Part shown: positions 1-5,461 of the stretch, piece by piece
Position numbering within the stretch: the stretch's first letter is position 1
How the letters are laid out: each line of letters opens with the position of its first letter
The notes under the pieces: model-generated
Told to the model about the DNA's origin: nothing
Seen by the model: the letters and a program-made list of their open reading frames with translations, nothing else
The model's database searches: none
Assembly (NCBI GenBank): GCA_947378515.1
Contig: CANCKG010000066.1
Location: 1-5,461, forward strand
From: Gammaproteobacteria bacterium
GTDB taxonomy: Bacteria > Pseudomonadota > Gammaproteobacteria > CAISUE01
Length of the DNA stretch: 5,461 bases
Reading direction: 5' to 3'
Translations under genes and position numbers: made by a program

Positions 1-2
1 AC

Positions 3-389
3 CAAACTATTTGTGAGTTGTTGGTAGAAACAACTTGTACCCATAAAAAAATTGACGTTATTATCAACGAGTTTACCGCTGGTTCAGATAGAAACCGTTT
101 ATTTCAAAGTATAAGCGCTGTCGATAGATTAGCTGATAAGACAAGTCCACAAGACAAAAAAGATTTTATGCTGTGTTTTTCTTATGTCATTAATGAATAC
201 CCTGATTTTCTATTAAACCACGATTTGCCTCCTAAAGAAATTATGAAAATTGCCAGTGATCATCTTGAGTATGCTGCAAAACTTCGTAAGTTTGGTAATA
301 AAATCACGGTGGTAGCCGTAATGGAGGTGATTAATGAAAATGTTGATTTTAGCCCAGTTAGAAAAACTGCAGCTGGATTTAGGAGTTAA
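3..389 (+). CDS. 3' end of an unrecognised protein gene (5' partial)
   Basis: I do not recognise this protein. The frame is open from base 3 to the TAA at 387-389, giving 128 visible residues. TTG codons at 18 and 21 could be starts, but neither has a Shine-Dalgarno sequence and the frame stays open to the window edge, so I treat the gene as cut at its 5' end. The visible part is polar and helix-prone, with no signal peptide or membrane segment. A central block rich in Asp, Lys and Phe is followed by a Leu/Ala/Lys stretch and the hydrophobic run ITVVAVMEVI near the C terminus. The DNA is AT-rich: a hand count of bases 181-240 gives 19 G+C in 60, clearly lower than in mnmE. Its last 56 bases overlap the small ORF at 334-471 in a different frame, so the two may be translationally coupled. 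The gene converges on mnmE. It could be a lineage-specific protein; no function can be assigned. Confidence 0.65.
   Translation, partial: QTICELLVETTCTHKKIDVIINEFTAGSDRNRLFQSISAVDRLADKTSPQDKKDFMLCFSYVINEYPDFLLNHDLPPKEIMKIASDHLEYAAKLRKFGNKITVVAVMEVINENVDFSPVRKTAAGFRS
323..331 (+). promoter_or_regulatory. Near-ideal Shine-Dalgarno sequence for the small ORF at 334
   Basis: GGAGGTGAT matches nine consecutive bases of the complement of the usual bacterial 16S rRNA 3' end. Six bases separate the GGAGG core from the ATG at 334, which is optimal spacing. The site lies inside the coding sequence of the upstream gene, as expected for a translationally coupled overlapping gene. It is the strongest ribosome binding site in the window, stronger than those in front of mnmE, gltX or the 643-residue gene. 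Confidence 0.6.
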
Positions 390-471
390 TAAAGTCGTAA
401 ATTCTGAGCAAGTAAGACGTGTTATACGCGCCTTACTTGCCAATACAAAAACTACCGAAAATTTCACCTAA
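334..471 (+). CDS. Small overlapping ORF, 45 residues, unknown function
   Basis: This ORF runs from ATG 334 to TAA 469-471 and encodes 45 residues beginning MKMLILAQLEKLQLDLG. The start is supported by the nine-base Shine-Dalgarno match at 323-331; a second ATG at 340 is also possible but is spaced less well. The product looks like a soluble, mostly helical peptide with alternating Leu/Val and charged residues, followed by a short Thr/Asn-rich tail. No domain is recognisable. Its first 56 bases overlap the end of the upstream gene in another frame. Its last 39 bases lie antisense to the 3' end of mnmE, opposite the codons for the invariant MnmE C terminus. It may be a true coupled gene, a gene whose 3' part was replaced where the mnmE end begins, or the displaced C terminus of the upstream protein after a frameshift. 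The ribosome binding site favours real translation; the lack of any recognised family keeps confidence moderate. Confidence 0.45.
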   Translation: MKMLILAQLEKLQLDLGVNKVVNSEQVRRVIRALLANTKTTENFT

Positions 472-1824
472 TAAATCATCGGAGGAAAATTCCCCGGTGA
501 TTTCATTGAGTGCACGTTGGGCTGTTAATAATTCTTCGGCCACTAATTCCCCTGCCTGATAGACTAGCAATTGGCCGCGTGACGCTTCGATGGCGCTTTG
601 CGCGCGGGCTAGTGCCGTTAAATGACGCCGCCTGGCACTAAAGCACCCGATTGGCTGATTATCAAAGGCGACACTGGCTGTTAAATGTTGCCGCAAAGCG
701 TCAAAGCCTTGGCCGGTTAGCGCTGAGATAGTGATCAGTGTGGTATGGCTTAAATGCTGTAACTGAGTGGTCAGCGTTGCCACAGCTTCAGGTGTGAGTA
801 AATCTATTTTATTTAAAATTAGTGTGCAAGGAATAGCCTTAGAGGTTAGTGCATTGGCCGCGCGCCATTGGGCTTCGATAGCATGTGAATCGTTATGAGC
901 TGCATCGATCACCAGTAATAAACGATCGGCGCTGGTAATGGCAAGTTTGGCGCGACGTATACCCTCTTGTTCAATCGGATCCACACTGTCGCGTAAACCA
1001 GCCGTATCGATTAAATGGAGTGGTAAACCATCGAGTTGAATCTGCTCTTTGATAATATCGCGAGTGGTGCCAGCAATGGGTGTCACAATCGCGCTATCTT
1101 TACCGCTTAAGGCATTCAGTAAGCTCGATTTACCGGCATTGGGTTGGCCGGCAATAACTAAGGTGATACCTTCTTGCAATAAGGCTCCTTGACGCGCGCT
1201 GGAACTAATGGTGGTTAATTGGATCAATAACGCATCGATCAGCGCCAAAACTTTGCCATCACTCAAAAAATCAATTTCTTCTTCGGGAAAATCGATGCTC
1301 GCCTCGACATACATCCGCGCATAGATAATGTCGGTAACCACTTGGGTGATGTGTTTAGAAAAATCGCCTTCGAGAGACCTGATCGCAGCTCTGGCCGCTT
1401 GAATGCTTTGACTATTGATTAAATCAGCGATCGCTTCGGCTTGAATGAGATCGATCTTATCGTTTAAAAAAGCCCTTTCTGAAAATTCACCGGGACGCGC
1501 GATTCGAGCGCCATGGTGCAGAACCGTTGTTAATAACATATCGACGATGACCGGTCCGCCGTGGCCTTGTAATTCGAGAACATCTTCACCGGTAAAAGAA
1601 TTAGGGCCTGGAAAAAATAGCGCCACCCCGCGATCCACTAATTGCCCATCCATATCGAGAAAAGGCACAAAGGTCGCATAACGCGGCTTTAAGGTTACTA
1701 GACAAATATGCGCGCCAATCGTTTCAGCCAAGGGCCCTGAAATACGAATAATCGCGACCCCGCCGATGCCAGGGGCTGTCGCGACAGCCGCGATTGTATC
1801 TTGCTGTACAGTTTTAGGGTTCAT
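433..1824 (-). CDS. mnmE: tRNA uridine-5-carboxymethylaminomethyl(34) synthesis GTPase MnmE
   Basis: MnmE (TrmE) works with MnmG in the cytoplasm. The complex installs the (carboxymethyl)aminomethyl group on U34 of tRNAs reading split codon boxes, using methylene-tetrahydrofolate, FAD and potassium-dependent GTP hydrolysis. The 463-residue product is close to the E. coli length of 454. The N-terminal folate-binding domain spans about residues 1-120, with GIGGVAIIRISGP near 19-31 and GHGGP and PGEFSERAF further on. A helical domain is split around the inserted G domain. The G domain shows G1 GQPNAGKSS at 226-234, G2 GTTRD at 252-256, G3 DTAG at 273-276 and G4 NKID at 338-341. E285 appears to match the catalytic glutamate of E. 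coli. The protein ends in FCIGK, with the expected Cys at 460. I chose ATG 1824 because family homology begins about there; an upstream TTG at 1917 would add 31 residues unlike the family. No clear Shine-Dalgarno sequence precedes ATG 1824. The gene stands alone, converges on the 334-471 ORF and overlaps it by 39 bp. GC is higher than in the neighbouring unknown genes. Confidence 0.97.
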   Translation of the reverse strand: MNPKTVQQDTIAAVATAPGIGGVAIIRISGPLAETIGAHICLVTLKPRYATFVPFLDMDGQLVDRGVALFFPGPNSFTGEDVLELQGHGGPVIVDMLLTTVLHHGARIARPGEFSERAFLNDKIDLIQAEAIADLINSQSIQAARAAIRSLEGDFSKHITQVVTDIIYARMYVEASIDFPEEEIDFLSDGKVLALIDALLIQLTTISSSARQGALLQEGITLVIAGQPNAGKSSLLNALSGKDSAIVTPIAGTTRDIIKEQIQLDGLPLHLIDTAGLRDSVDPIEQEGIRRAKLAITSADRLLLVIDAAHNDSHAIEAQWRAANALTSKAIPCTLILNKIDLLTPEAVATLTTQLQHLSHTTLITISALTGQGFDALRQHLTASVAFDNQPIGCFSARRRHLTALARAQSAIEASRGQLLVYQAGELVAEELLTAQRALNEITGEFSSDDLLGEIFGSFCIGK

Positions 1825-1874
1825 GGCGTTCAAAGTTTTTTGACTCACTAATAAAGCAAACGATAAATGGCCAT

Positions 1875-1880
1875 AGTATA
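1875..1880 (-). promoter_or_regulatory. Candidate -10 box for mnmE
   Basis: Read on the minus strand this is TATACT, five of six matches to the sigma-70 -10 consensus. It would give a leader of roughly 45 bases before ATG 1824. No good -35 hexamer lies 16-18 bases upstream, and there is no TGn extension, so the call rests on the -10 box and its position alone. Confidence 0.35.
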
Positions 1881-1954
1881 CCCTAGCGAGAATTGCTGAG
1901 TGATCGTGGTAGCACAAAAACTATTTGCAGTACCTTCAAAGAAATGCTTCATAA

Positions 1955-1966
1955 AAGCTTAAGCTT
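1955..1966 (+). repeat. 12-bp perfect palindrome in the divergent promoter region
   Basis: AAGCTTAAGCTT equals its own reverse complement and is also two adjacent copies of AAGCTT. It sits between the mnmE and 2016-3947 start codons, about 25 bases upstream of the -10 box of the latter. Its place suits an operator for a dimeric regulator, but nothing identifies a regulator and an AT-rich palindrome of this size can arise by chance. Confidence 0.3.
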
Positions 1967-1990
1967 AAACGCGGATAATAAGGGTAATTC

Positions 1991-1996
1991 TATAAT
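1991..1996 (+). promoter_or_regulatory. Candidate -10 box for the 643-residue gene
   Basis: TATAAT is a perfect sigma-70 -10 hexamer. Transcription would start near 2003, leaving a leader of only about 13 bases before ATG 2016. The only ribosome-binding-like sequence is a weak TAAGAA at 2001-2006, which such a start would partly remove, so initiation may be nearly leaderless. No convincing -35 element is seen at 16-18 bases; TTAAAC at 1965-1970 is weak and 20 bases away. A second, poorer box, GATAAT at 1974-1979, would allow a longer leader. Confidence 0.45.
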
Positions 1997-2015
1997 AAAA
2001 TAAGAATCACTCATT

Positions 2016-3947
2016 ATGTTAAACCAGTGGATTGAAAGCGCCGCAAAACTATTTAAAACTATCGATGATGTTTTGTTAGGCATTGATACTGCTCAGTTTA
2101 GCGAGCAACTGACACAGATTGTACGAGAGTTAATGGAGCCATCCGATGATGGATTTAGCAGTCCATTTTCAACTTTGTCAACTAAAGACCAAGTGAATTT
2201 TTCACTATGTACACTTGCTATCACAAATTATACGCAAGTTTTTTGTCGCAACGAACGCTACATGAATGCCAGCGCTGAACTCAAAAAAAAAATTCACCAG
2301 CAGTTTGATAAAAAGAATGTCGATAGTACGTGGGTGAGTTTAATGTCCGATGCTTTTCAAGCAATGTCCAGTGCCGAAAGTTTAGGGCGGTTAAATTTAT
2401 CTGAATGCTTAACGAGTACGACGTTATCTTATGAAGCACTGTTTTTAAGACTCAAATGTGAAACGTTGTTGCCGCGATTCATGCAGAAACTATATGAACA
2501 ATTTTGTCCTGAAGAAGAAAAATGCTTAACGCTTATTGAGCAAAGGGCTGCCGCTAAAAAAGAAATTAGTAATTACTTAAGCCTTAACGATTTTACGCAG
2601 TTTTCTAAAGTGCCGTTGAGTTATGCGAATATAAGTAATTTGGTCGGCAATCACTCGGTATTGACTCTATTGATCAGTGATAAAAATGCACTAACCGAAA
2701 ATGCCATCAGCTGCGAAAATATGTTGACGCTCATCAAAAAACATCCTCTGTTGCAAGCACTCAGTACCAATCAAAGCTTGCCCGCACAAGATTCCATCGA
2801 GCAAGCTTTGCAATACCTAGCGATGTTTGGTGGTTTGTCGAGCCAGCCTTACAGTAGTGGTCGCACGCGCTCGCTTAGCAGTCTTAGTGAGTCAATTTCA
2901 GAATCATCTTCTGCAGATAGATTATTATTTGGCGATGAGTTGTCAATCACGCTAGAAAATCTGGAGTGGATAGCGGATTTAAATGACGAATCTTATCAAT
3001 CATTCGTAAGCATGCATCAACACATGAGTGAAATAATAACGGCTTTACGCTTGTTGGTGCCTGTTAAGGCTAATGTTTACCGAGAGCCTTTTTTAAACAT
3101 CGCGATGGGTAAAATTTTTGCTTTAGCGTTTGAGCCAATGTTTGGACAAACCATTAACTCACAAGCCATTATCAATAAATTGTCAACAGCCGTAGCAGAT
3201 ATGTATACGATTTTTGGATCATCTTTCACGTTGTCAAATAAGCAAACGGGCGACTATTTAGCTTTGTTACGCGCTGCTGCTAGCAGTCAACCACACGTCG
3301 TGATGACTTTATTAAAACATCAATATGCGCAAGTAGGACACGTTATTGTCAAGATGAATGATGCTGCGAATATTCACAGCTACTTAATGCTGTTGACGAG
3401 TTTAGTCGAACAATGTCCAGCGGGTGTTTTTACGCTATTGACGCAAAAGCGTACTTTTCAGTTTGTCAACTTTGATTTGGGTGATCAACTTAACGAAGAT
3501 AAGCAGTTACAGCGCTACCATAATTTAGTCGTGATCGCTTTTAATTATATGCTAGAGCAAGATAAAGGCAATGTTGCTGGTTATATTAAACACAGTTTAA
3601 CCATAATGAAAAATTTGTTAGCGCTACCTGTCAACGCTTACACGCTAAGCTTACTTAAGCTGTGCTTAAAAAAAGACGAAGTATTGGGTCAGTTTTGCTT
3701 GCTACCCGTACGCCATGGTTTACTTAACACTGAAGTAACTTTTATGAAGAAATTGCAAAAAAAAATAGCGAGCATCGAAAAAGAGTTGCTCAGAACTAGC
3801 CCTGAACAACTCCCTTGCACAGATCCTAGCTTAGCTATAAAAAGTGCCGAAAAATTTAGCTATTCAGCACCACGAGCGGGAAACTTAGCTGTGGTGCATA
3901 TTAAAGAGTGGGGTGAGACCAAAAAACACACTGTGTTTTTTGGTTGA
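2016..3947 (+). CDS. Unrecognised 643-residue soluble protein with a serine-rich linker
   Basis: I do not recognise this protein. It starts at ATG 2016, just after a TATAAT box, and ends at TGA 3945-3947. There is no signal peptide and no convincing membrane segment; eleven scattered cysteines fit a cytosolic protein. The N-terminal half (about 1-274) is rich in Leu, Lys, Glu and Gln and reads as successive amphipathic helices. Residues 275-299 are a low-complexity linker in which 13 of 25 residues are Ser, with Arg and Glu between them. The C-terminal half (300-643) is again mostly helical, with blocks such as YLMLLTSLVEQCPAGVF. The last 50 residues are polar and Pro/Ser-containing and end KKHTVFFG. 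No catalytic motif, NTP-binding loop or obvious internal repeat is visible. GC is lower than in mnmE or gltX in places (17 of 60 at 3541-3600 by hand count). It is transcribed alone and divergently from mnmE. In Legionellales, large orphan helical proteins are often type IV secretion effectors; that is a guess from style, and the C terminus lacks a clear glutamate-rich E-block. That this is a real gene is nearly certain from its length. Confidence 0.85.
   Translation: MLNQWIESAAKLFKTIDDVLLGIDTAQFSEQLTQIVRELMEPSDDGFSSPFSTLSTKDQVNFSLCTLAITNYTQVFCRNERYMNASAELKKKIHQQFDKKNVDSTWVSLMSDAFQAMSSAESLGRLNLSECLTSTTLSYEALFLRLKCETLLPRFMQKLYEQFCPEEEKCLTLIEQRAAAKKEISNYLSLNDFTQFSKVPLSYANISNLVGNHSVLTLLISDKNALTENAISCENMLTLIKKHPLLQALSTNQSLPAQDSIEQALQYLAMFGGLSSQPYSSGRTRSLSSLSESISESSSADRLLFGDELSITLENLEWIADLNDESYQSFVSMHQHMSEIITALRLLVPVKANVYREPFLNIAMGKIFALAFEPMFGQTINSQAIINKLSTAVADMYTIFGSSFTLSNKQTGDYLALLRAAASSQPHVVMTLLKHQYAQVGHVIVKMNDAANIHSYLMLLTSLVEQCPAGVFTLLTQKRTFQFVNFDLGDQLNEDKQLQRYHNLVVIAFNYMLEQDKGNVAGYIKHSLTIMKNLLALPVNAYTLSLLKLCLKKDEVLGQFCLLPVRHGLLNTEVTFMKKLQKKIASIEKELLRTSPEQLPCTDPSLAIKSAEKFSYSAPRAGNLAVVHIKEWGETKKHTVFFG
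3918..3944 (+). repeat. 27-bp odd-centred palindrome covering the last nine sense codons
   Basis: Two 13-base arms, ACCAAAAAACACA and TGTGTTTTTTGGT, are perfect reverse complements around a single central C at 3931. The palindrome starts on a codon boundary and ends at the last base before the TGA of the 643-residue gene, encoding TKKHTVFFG. In RNA it could fold with a three-base loop and a 12-bp, mostly A-U stem. Its A-run, short stem and T-run resemble a weak bidirectional terminator. It could instead be a protein-binding site. Confidence 0.7.
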
Positions 3948-3948
3948 A

Positions 3949-3982
3949 TGCCAAGAGCAATGACGCTCTTGGCAGGGCTTTT
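3949..3982 (+). terminator. Probable intrinsic terminator after the 643-residue gene
   Basis: TGCCAAGAGC (3949-3958) pairs perfectly with GCTCTTGGCA (3965-3974) around a six-base loop, giving a 10-bp stem with a GC-rich base. It begins two bases after the stop codon. The T-tract is imperfect: GGGC intervenes before TTTT at 3979-3982, followed by GTGTT. Termination may be inefficient or aided by the preceding A-U hairpin. The stem could also serve mainly to protect the mRNA 3' end. Confidence 0.6.
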
Positions 3983-4184
3983 GTGTTAGTGCAGGATGAA
4001 AAGCCTGAACGAAAGATCACGATTTTGCTACTCGCCATAGGCACACGTTAAATCACAAACCTCGCATCTTGAATGGCGAGCGGTATAGTTACTGAAAAGT
4101 TTAGCTTTGACACGAGTAACCGATTAGCCTCGTTTTTAATTGTCAGGCCTTAAAGTAAACGTGGGTGAGTTAGAACTTGTTAGA
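3975..4184. other. Intergenic region with short, partly competing inverted repeats; no gene seen
   Basis: I see no protein or tRNA gene here; the longest ATG frames are about 14 codons. Inverted repeats are: GGCTTTT 3976-3982 with AAAAGCC 3999-4005; CTCGCCAT 4031-4038 with ATGGCGAG 4073-4080; CTCGC 4061-4065 with GCGAG 4076-4080; GTTACT 4088-4093 with AGTAAC 4115-4120; and ACGAG 4112-4116 with CTCGT 4129-4133. The second and third share the same right arm, and the fourth and fifth overlap, so alternative folds are possible. This could be a structured RNA, a remnant of a dispersed repeat, or chance. Confidence 0.35.
4112..4137 (+). terminator. Weak candidate terminator upstream of the gltX promoter
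   Basis: ACGAG (4112-4116) pairs with CTCGT (4129-4133) over a 12-base loop, and the stem runs into TTTTT at 4133-4137. The stem is only five base pairs and the loop is large, so this is a weak terminator by normal criteria. It would sit well as a backstop against read-through into gltX. Confidence 0.25.
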
Positions 4185-4218
4185 TTGACCAAGTAAGTTT
4201 TCGCTATCGGTATATAAT
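4185..4218 (+). promoter_or_regulatory. Candidate gltX promoter
   Basis: A perfect TATAAT lies at 4213-4218, giving a start near 4225 and a leader of about 35 bases. The best -35-like hexamer is TTGACC at 4185-4190, but the 22-base spacing is longer than the preferred 16-18, so the pair may not act together. ACTTG 4175-4179 and CAAGT 4190-4194 form a short inverted repeat across the -35 position. The -10 box is the firm part of this call. Confidence 0.5.
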
Positions 4219-4247
4219 GTCGATTATAGAAGTTTATTTGCCGATTC

Positions 4248-4252
4248 AAGGA
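4248..4252 (+). promoter_or_regulatory. Ribosome binding site of gltX
   Basis: AAGGA lies seven bases before ATG 4260, normal spacing, and supports this start codon over any later one. Confidence 0.6.
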
Positions 4253-4259
4253 TTCCCGC

Positions 4260-5461
4260 ATGACTGTTCGTACTCGTTTTGCCCCTAGCCCTACAGGATT
4301 TTTACATGTGGGTGGAGCTCGTACCGCGCTTTTTAGTTATTTATTTGCGAAAAAGCATCATGGCACCTTTATTCTTCGCATCGAAGATACCGATTTAGAC
4401 CGCTCGACGCCGGAAGCGGTCCAAGCCATTTTAGATGGCATGGCGTGGCTGGGTTTAAGCTGTGATGAAGGGCCGTTTTATCAAACGCAACGTTTTGATC
4501 GTTATCGCGTCGTGACTGACCAGTGGCTTGAAACAGGCCATGCTTATCGCTGCTATTGCAGCAAAGAACGGCTTGATGCGCTGCGAGAATCACAAATGCT
4601 GAATAAAGAAAAGCCTCGTTACGACCATTGTTGTCGCGACTTAGAGCCTGCGCGGCGTGATCAACCGTTTGTGGTGCGCTTTAAAAATCCTTTGAAAGGT
4701 TCGGTGGTGATCGACGATGCGGTCCATGGCCAAGTCGTGTTTGCTAATAGCGAACTGGATGATTTAATCATCGCTCGGAGTGATGGTACGCCGACTTATA
4801 ATTTCACGGTGGTGGTCGATGATGCCGATATGGCGATCACCCATGTGATTCGTGGCGATGATCATTTAAACAATACTCCACGGCAAATCAATATGCTGCA
4901 TGCCTTGGGTGCGGTGATTCCCATTTATGCGCATTTACCGATGATCCTCGGCGATGACGGTAAAAAATTATCAAAACGTCATGGCGCAGTCAGTGTCATG
5001 GAGTATTACGATCAAGGCTTTTTACCCGAAGCGCTGCTCAATTATTTAGTTCGCTTGGGTTGGTCGCATGGTGATCAAGAAATTTTTAGCATGAGCGAGA
5101 TGCAAGAATTTTTTGATTTAGATCATTTGAGTAAATCGGCGGCGGCATTTAATACCGAAAAACTCGAATGGCTCAATCAACACTATTTGAAAACGCGGGA
5201 TCTTGCTACGGCATTGCCTTTATTGCGTGCGCAATTGGTGGAATTAAGCGTGAATTTGACTCAGGGGCCAGAATTAAGCGCTATTTATCACATATTTAAA
5301 GAGCGGGTCAAGACATTAAAAGAAATGGCTGAAAAAGCTCGGTTCTTTTTTGAAGTACCCGATAGTGCAGTGGTTCAACAGCAATTGAGTGCGAAGATCG
5401 ATGGGATCGCATTCAATGCCTTGAAAGCTCTGTATCAAGCTTTTAGCGCTATTGAAATTGA
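4260..5461 (+). CDS. gltX: Glutamyl-tRNA synthetase (3' partial)
   Basis: GltX, a class I aminoacyl-tRNA synthetase, activates glutamate with ATP and attaches it to tRNA-Glu in the cytoplasm. The frame is open from ATG 4260 to the window edge, showing 400 residues; E. coli GltX has 471, so roughly 70 C-terminal residues lie outside. The HIGH-type signature is [18 protein letters not shown] at about 7-24, with HVGG at 16-19. RIEDTD lies at 40-45. The zinc-binding insertion has Cys98, Cys100 and Cys125, but position 127, His in E. coli, is Asp, and an extra Cys lies at 124. The KMSKS-type loop is KLSKR at 236-240, followed by HGAVSV. The anticodon-binding helical region begins after about residue 320 and is incomplete. 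The start is supported by AAGGA at 4248-4252 and by the signature falling at its usual distance from the N terminus. The gene appears to have its own promoter. The catalytic core looks intact. Confidence 0.97.
   Translation, partial: MTVRTRFAPSPTGFLHVGGARTALFSYLFAKKHHGTFILRIEDTDLDRSTPEAVQAILDGMAWLGLSCDEGPFYQTQRFDRYRVVTDQWLETGHAYRCYCSKERLDALRESQMLNKEKPRYDHCCRDLEPARRDQPFVVRFKNPLKGSVVIDDAVHGQVVFANSELDDLIIARSDGTPTYNFTVVVDDADMAITHVIRGDDHLNNTPRQINMLHALGAVIPIYAHLPMILGDDGKKLSKRHGAVSVMEYYDQGFLPEALLNYLVRLGWSHGDQEIFSMSEMQEFFDLDHLSKSAAAFNTEKLEWLNQHYLKTRDLATALPLLRAQLVELSVNLTQGPELSAIYHIFKERVKTLKEMAEKARFFFEVPDSAVVQQQLSAKIDGIAFNALKALYQAFSAIEI

Noticed and set aside
213..467. Minus-strand frame of 84 codons
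   Set aside because: It is antisense to the upstream gene and small ORF, has no Shine-Dalgarno support, and its composition looks like a complement shadow.
479..496. GGAGGAAAATTCCCC-like inverted repeat as an mnmE terminator
   Set aside because: It lies inside conserved mnmE coding sequence, is imperfect, and has no T-tract in the mnmE direction.
1445..1681. Plus-strand frame of 78 codons
   Set aside because: It lies wholly antisense to conserved MnmE codons and has no family resemblance.
1825..1917. N-terminal extension of mnmE from a TTG at 1917
   Set aside because: The extra 31 residues do not resemble MnmE, the candidate -10 box lies within them, and ATG 1824 gives the normal family N terminus.
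1958..1968. Two CTTAA copies as a PmrA-type regulatory box
   Set aside because: The copies are six bases apart, whereas the PmrA direct repeat has about one helical turn (11 bases) between repeats.
3948..3989. ATG directly after the TGA of the 643-residue gene, opening a 13-codon frame
   Set aside because: There is no ribosome binding site, it is very short, and the sequence is explained by the terminator-like hairpin.
3996..4040. 14-codon ATG frame in the intergenic gap
   Set aside because: It has only a weak upstream AGG, no recognisable product and no continuation after the TAG.
3975..4259. A tRNA gene before gltX
   Set aside because: No T-loop GTTCGA-type sequence, acceptor stem pairing or CCA end could be found on either strand.
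4369..4593. Minus-strand frame of 74 codons
   Set aside because: It is antisense to conserved GltX catalytic-domain codons and has no independent support.

Overview
The window looks like a stretch of a moderately AT-rich gammaproteobacterial chromosome. Two housekeeping genes anchor it. mnmE (tRNA wobble-uridine GTPase) is complete on the minus strand. gltX (glutamyl-tRNA synthetase) is on the plus strand and is cut by the right edge. Both keep near-E. coli motif spacing. The low-GC protein-coding style and the large orphan cytosolic protein between the two anchors suggest the Legionellales/Coxiella-like group, but the sequence alone does not prove that placement.

Layout: bases 1-389 hold the 3' end of an AT-rich, unrecognised plus-strand gene. 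A small plus-strand ORF (334-471) overlaps its end in another frame. This ORF has an almost ideal Shine-Dalgarno sequence, and its last codons run antisense into the 3' end of mnmE. mnmE occupies 433-1824 on the minus strand. A 191-bp divergent intergenic region (1825-2015) carries promoter-like -10 boxes for both directions and a 12-bp palindrome. A 643-residue protein of unknown family fills 2016-3947. Its last nine sense codons form an odd-centred 27-bp palindrome, and a second hairpin that could act as a terminator follows the stop. The 312-bp gap 3948-4259 holds no gene that I can support. It does hold several short inverted repeats, some mutually exclusive, and then the gltX promoter region. 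gltX runs from 4260 off the edge.

Functionally, MnmE (with MnmG) builds the 5-substituent on U34 of a set of tRNAs that includes tRNA-Glu, and GltX charges tRNA-Glu. The two anchors therefore meet at one tRNA, although they are in separate transcription units here. The unknown genes show no sign of belonging to either pathway. They are lower in GC by eye and look like lineage-specific genes placed on either side of mnmE. I found no tRNA or rRNA gene, CRISPR array, transposase or convincing mobile-element boundary. The most unusual things are the nested small ORF, the orphan 643-residue protein with a serine-rich linker, and the palindrome that exactly coincides with that protein's last codons.
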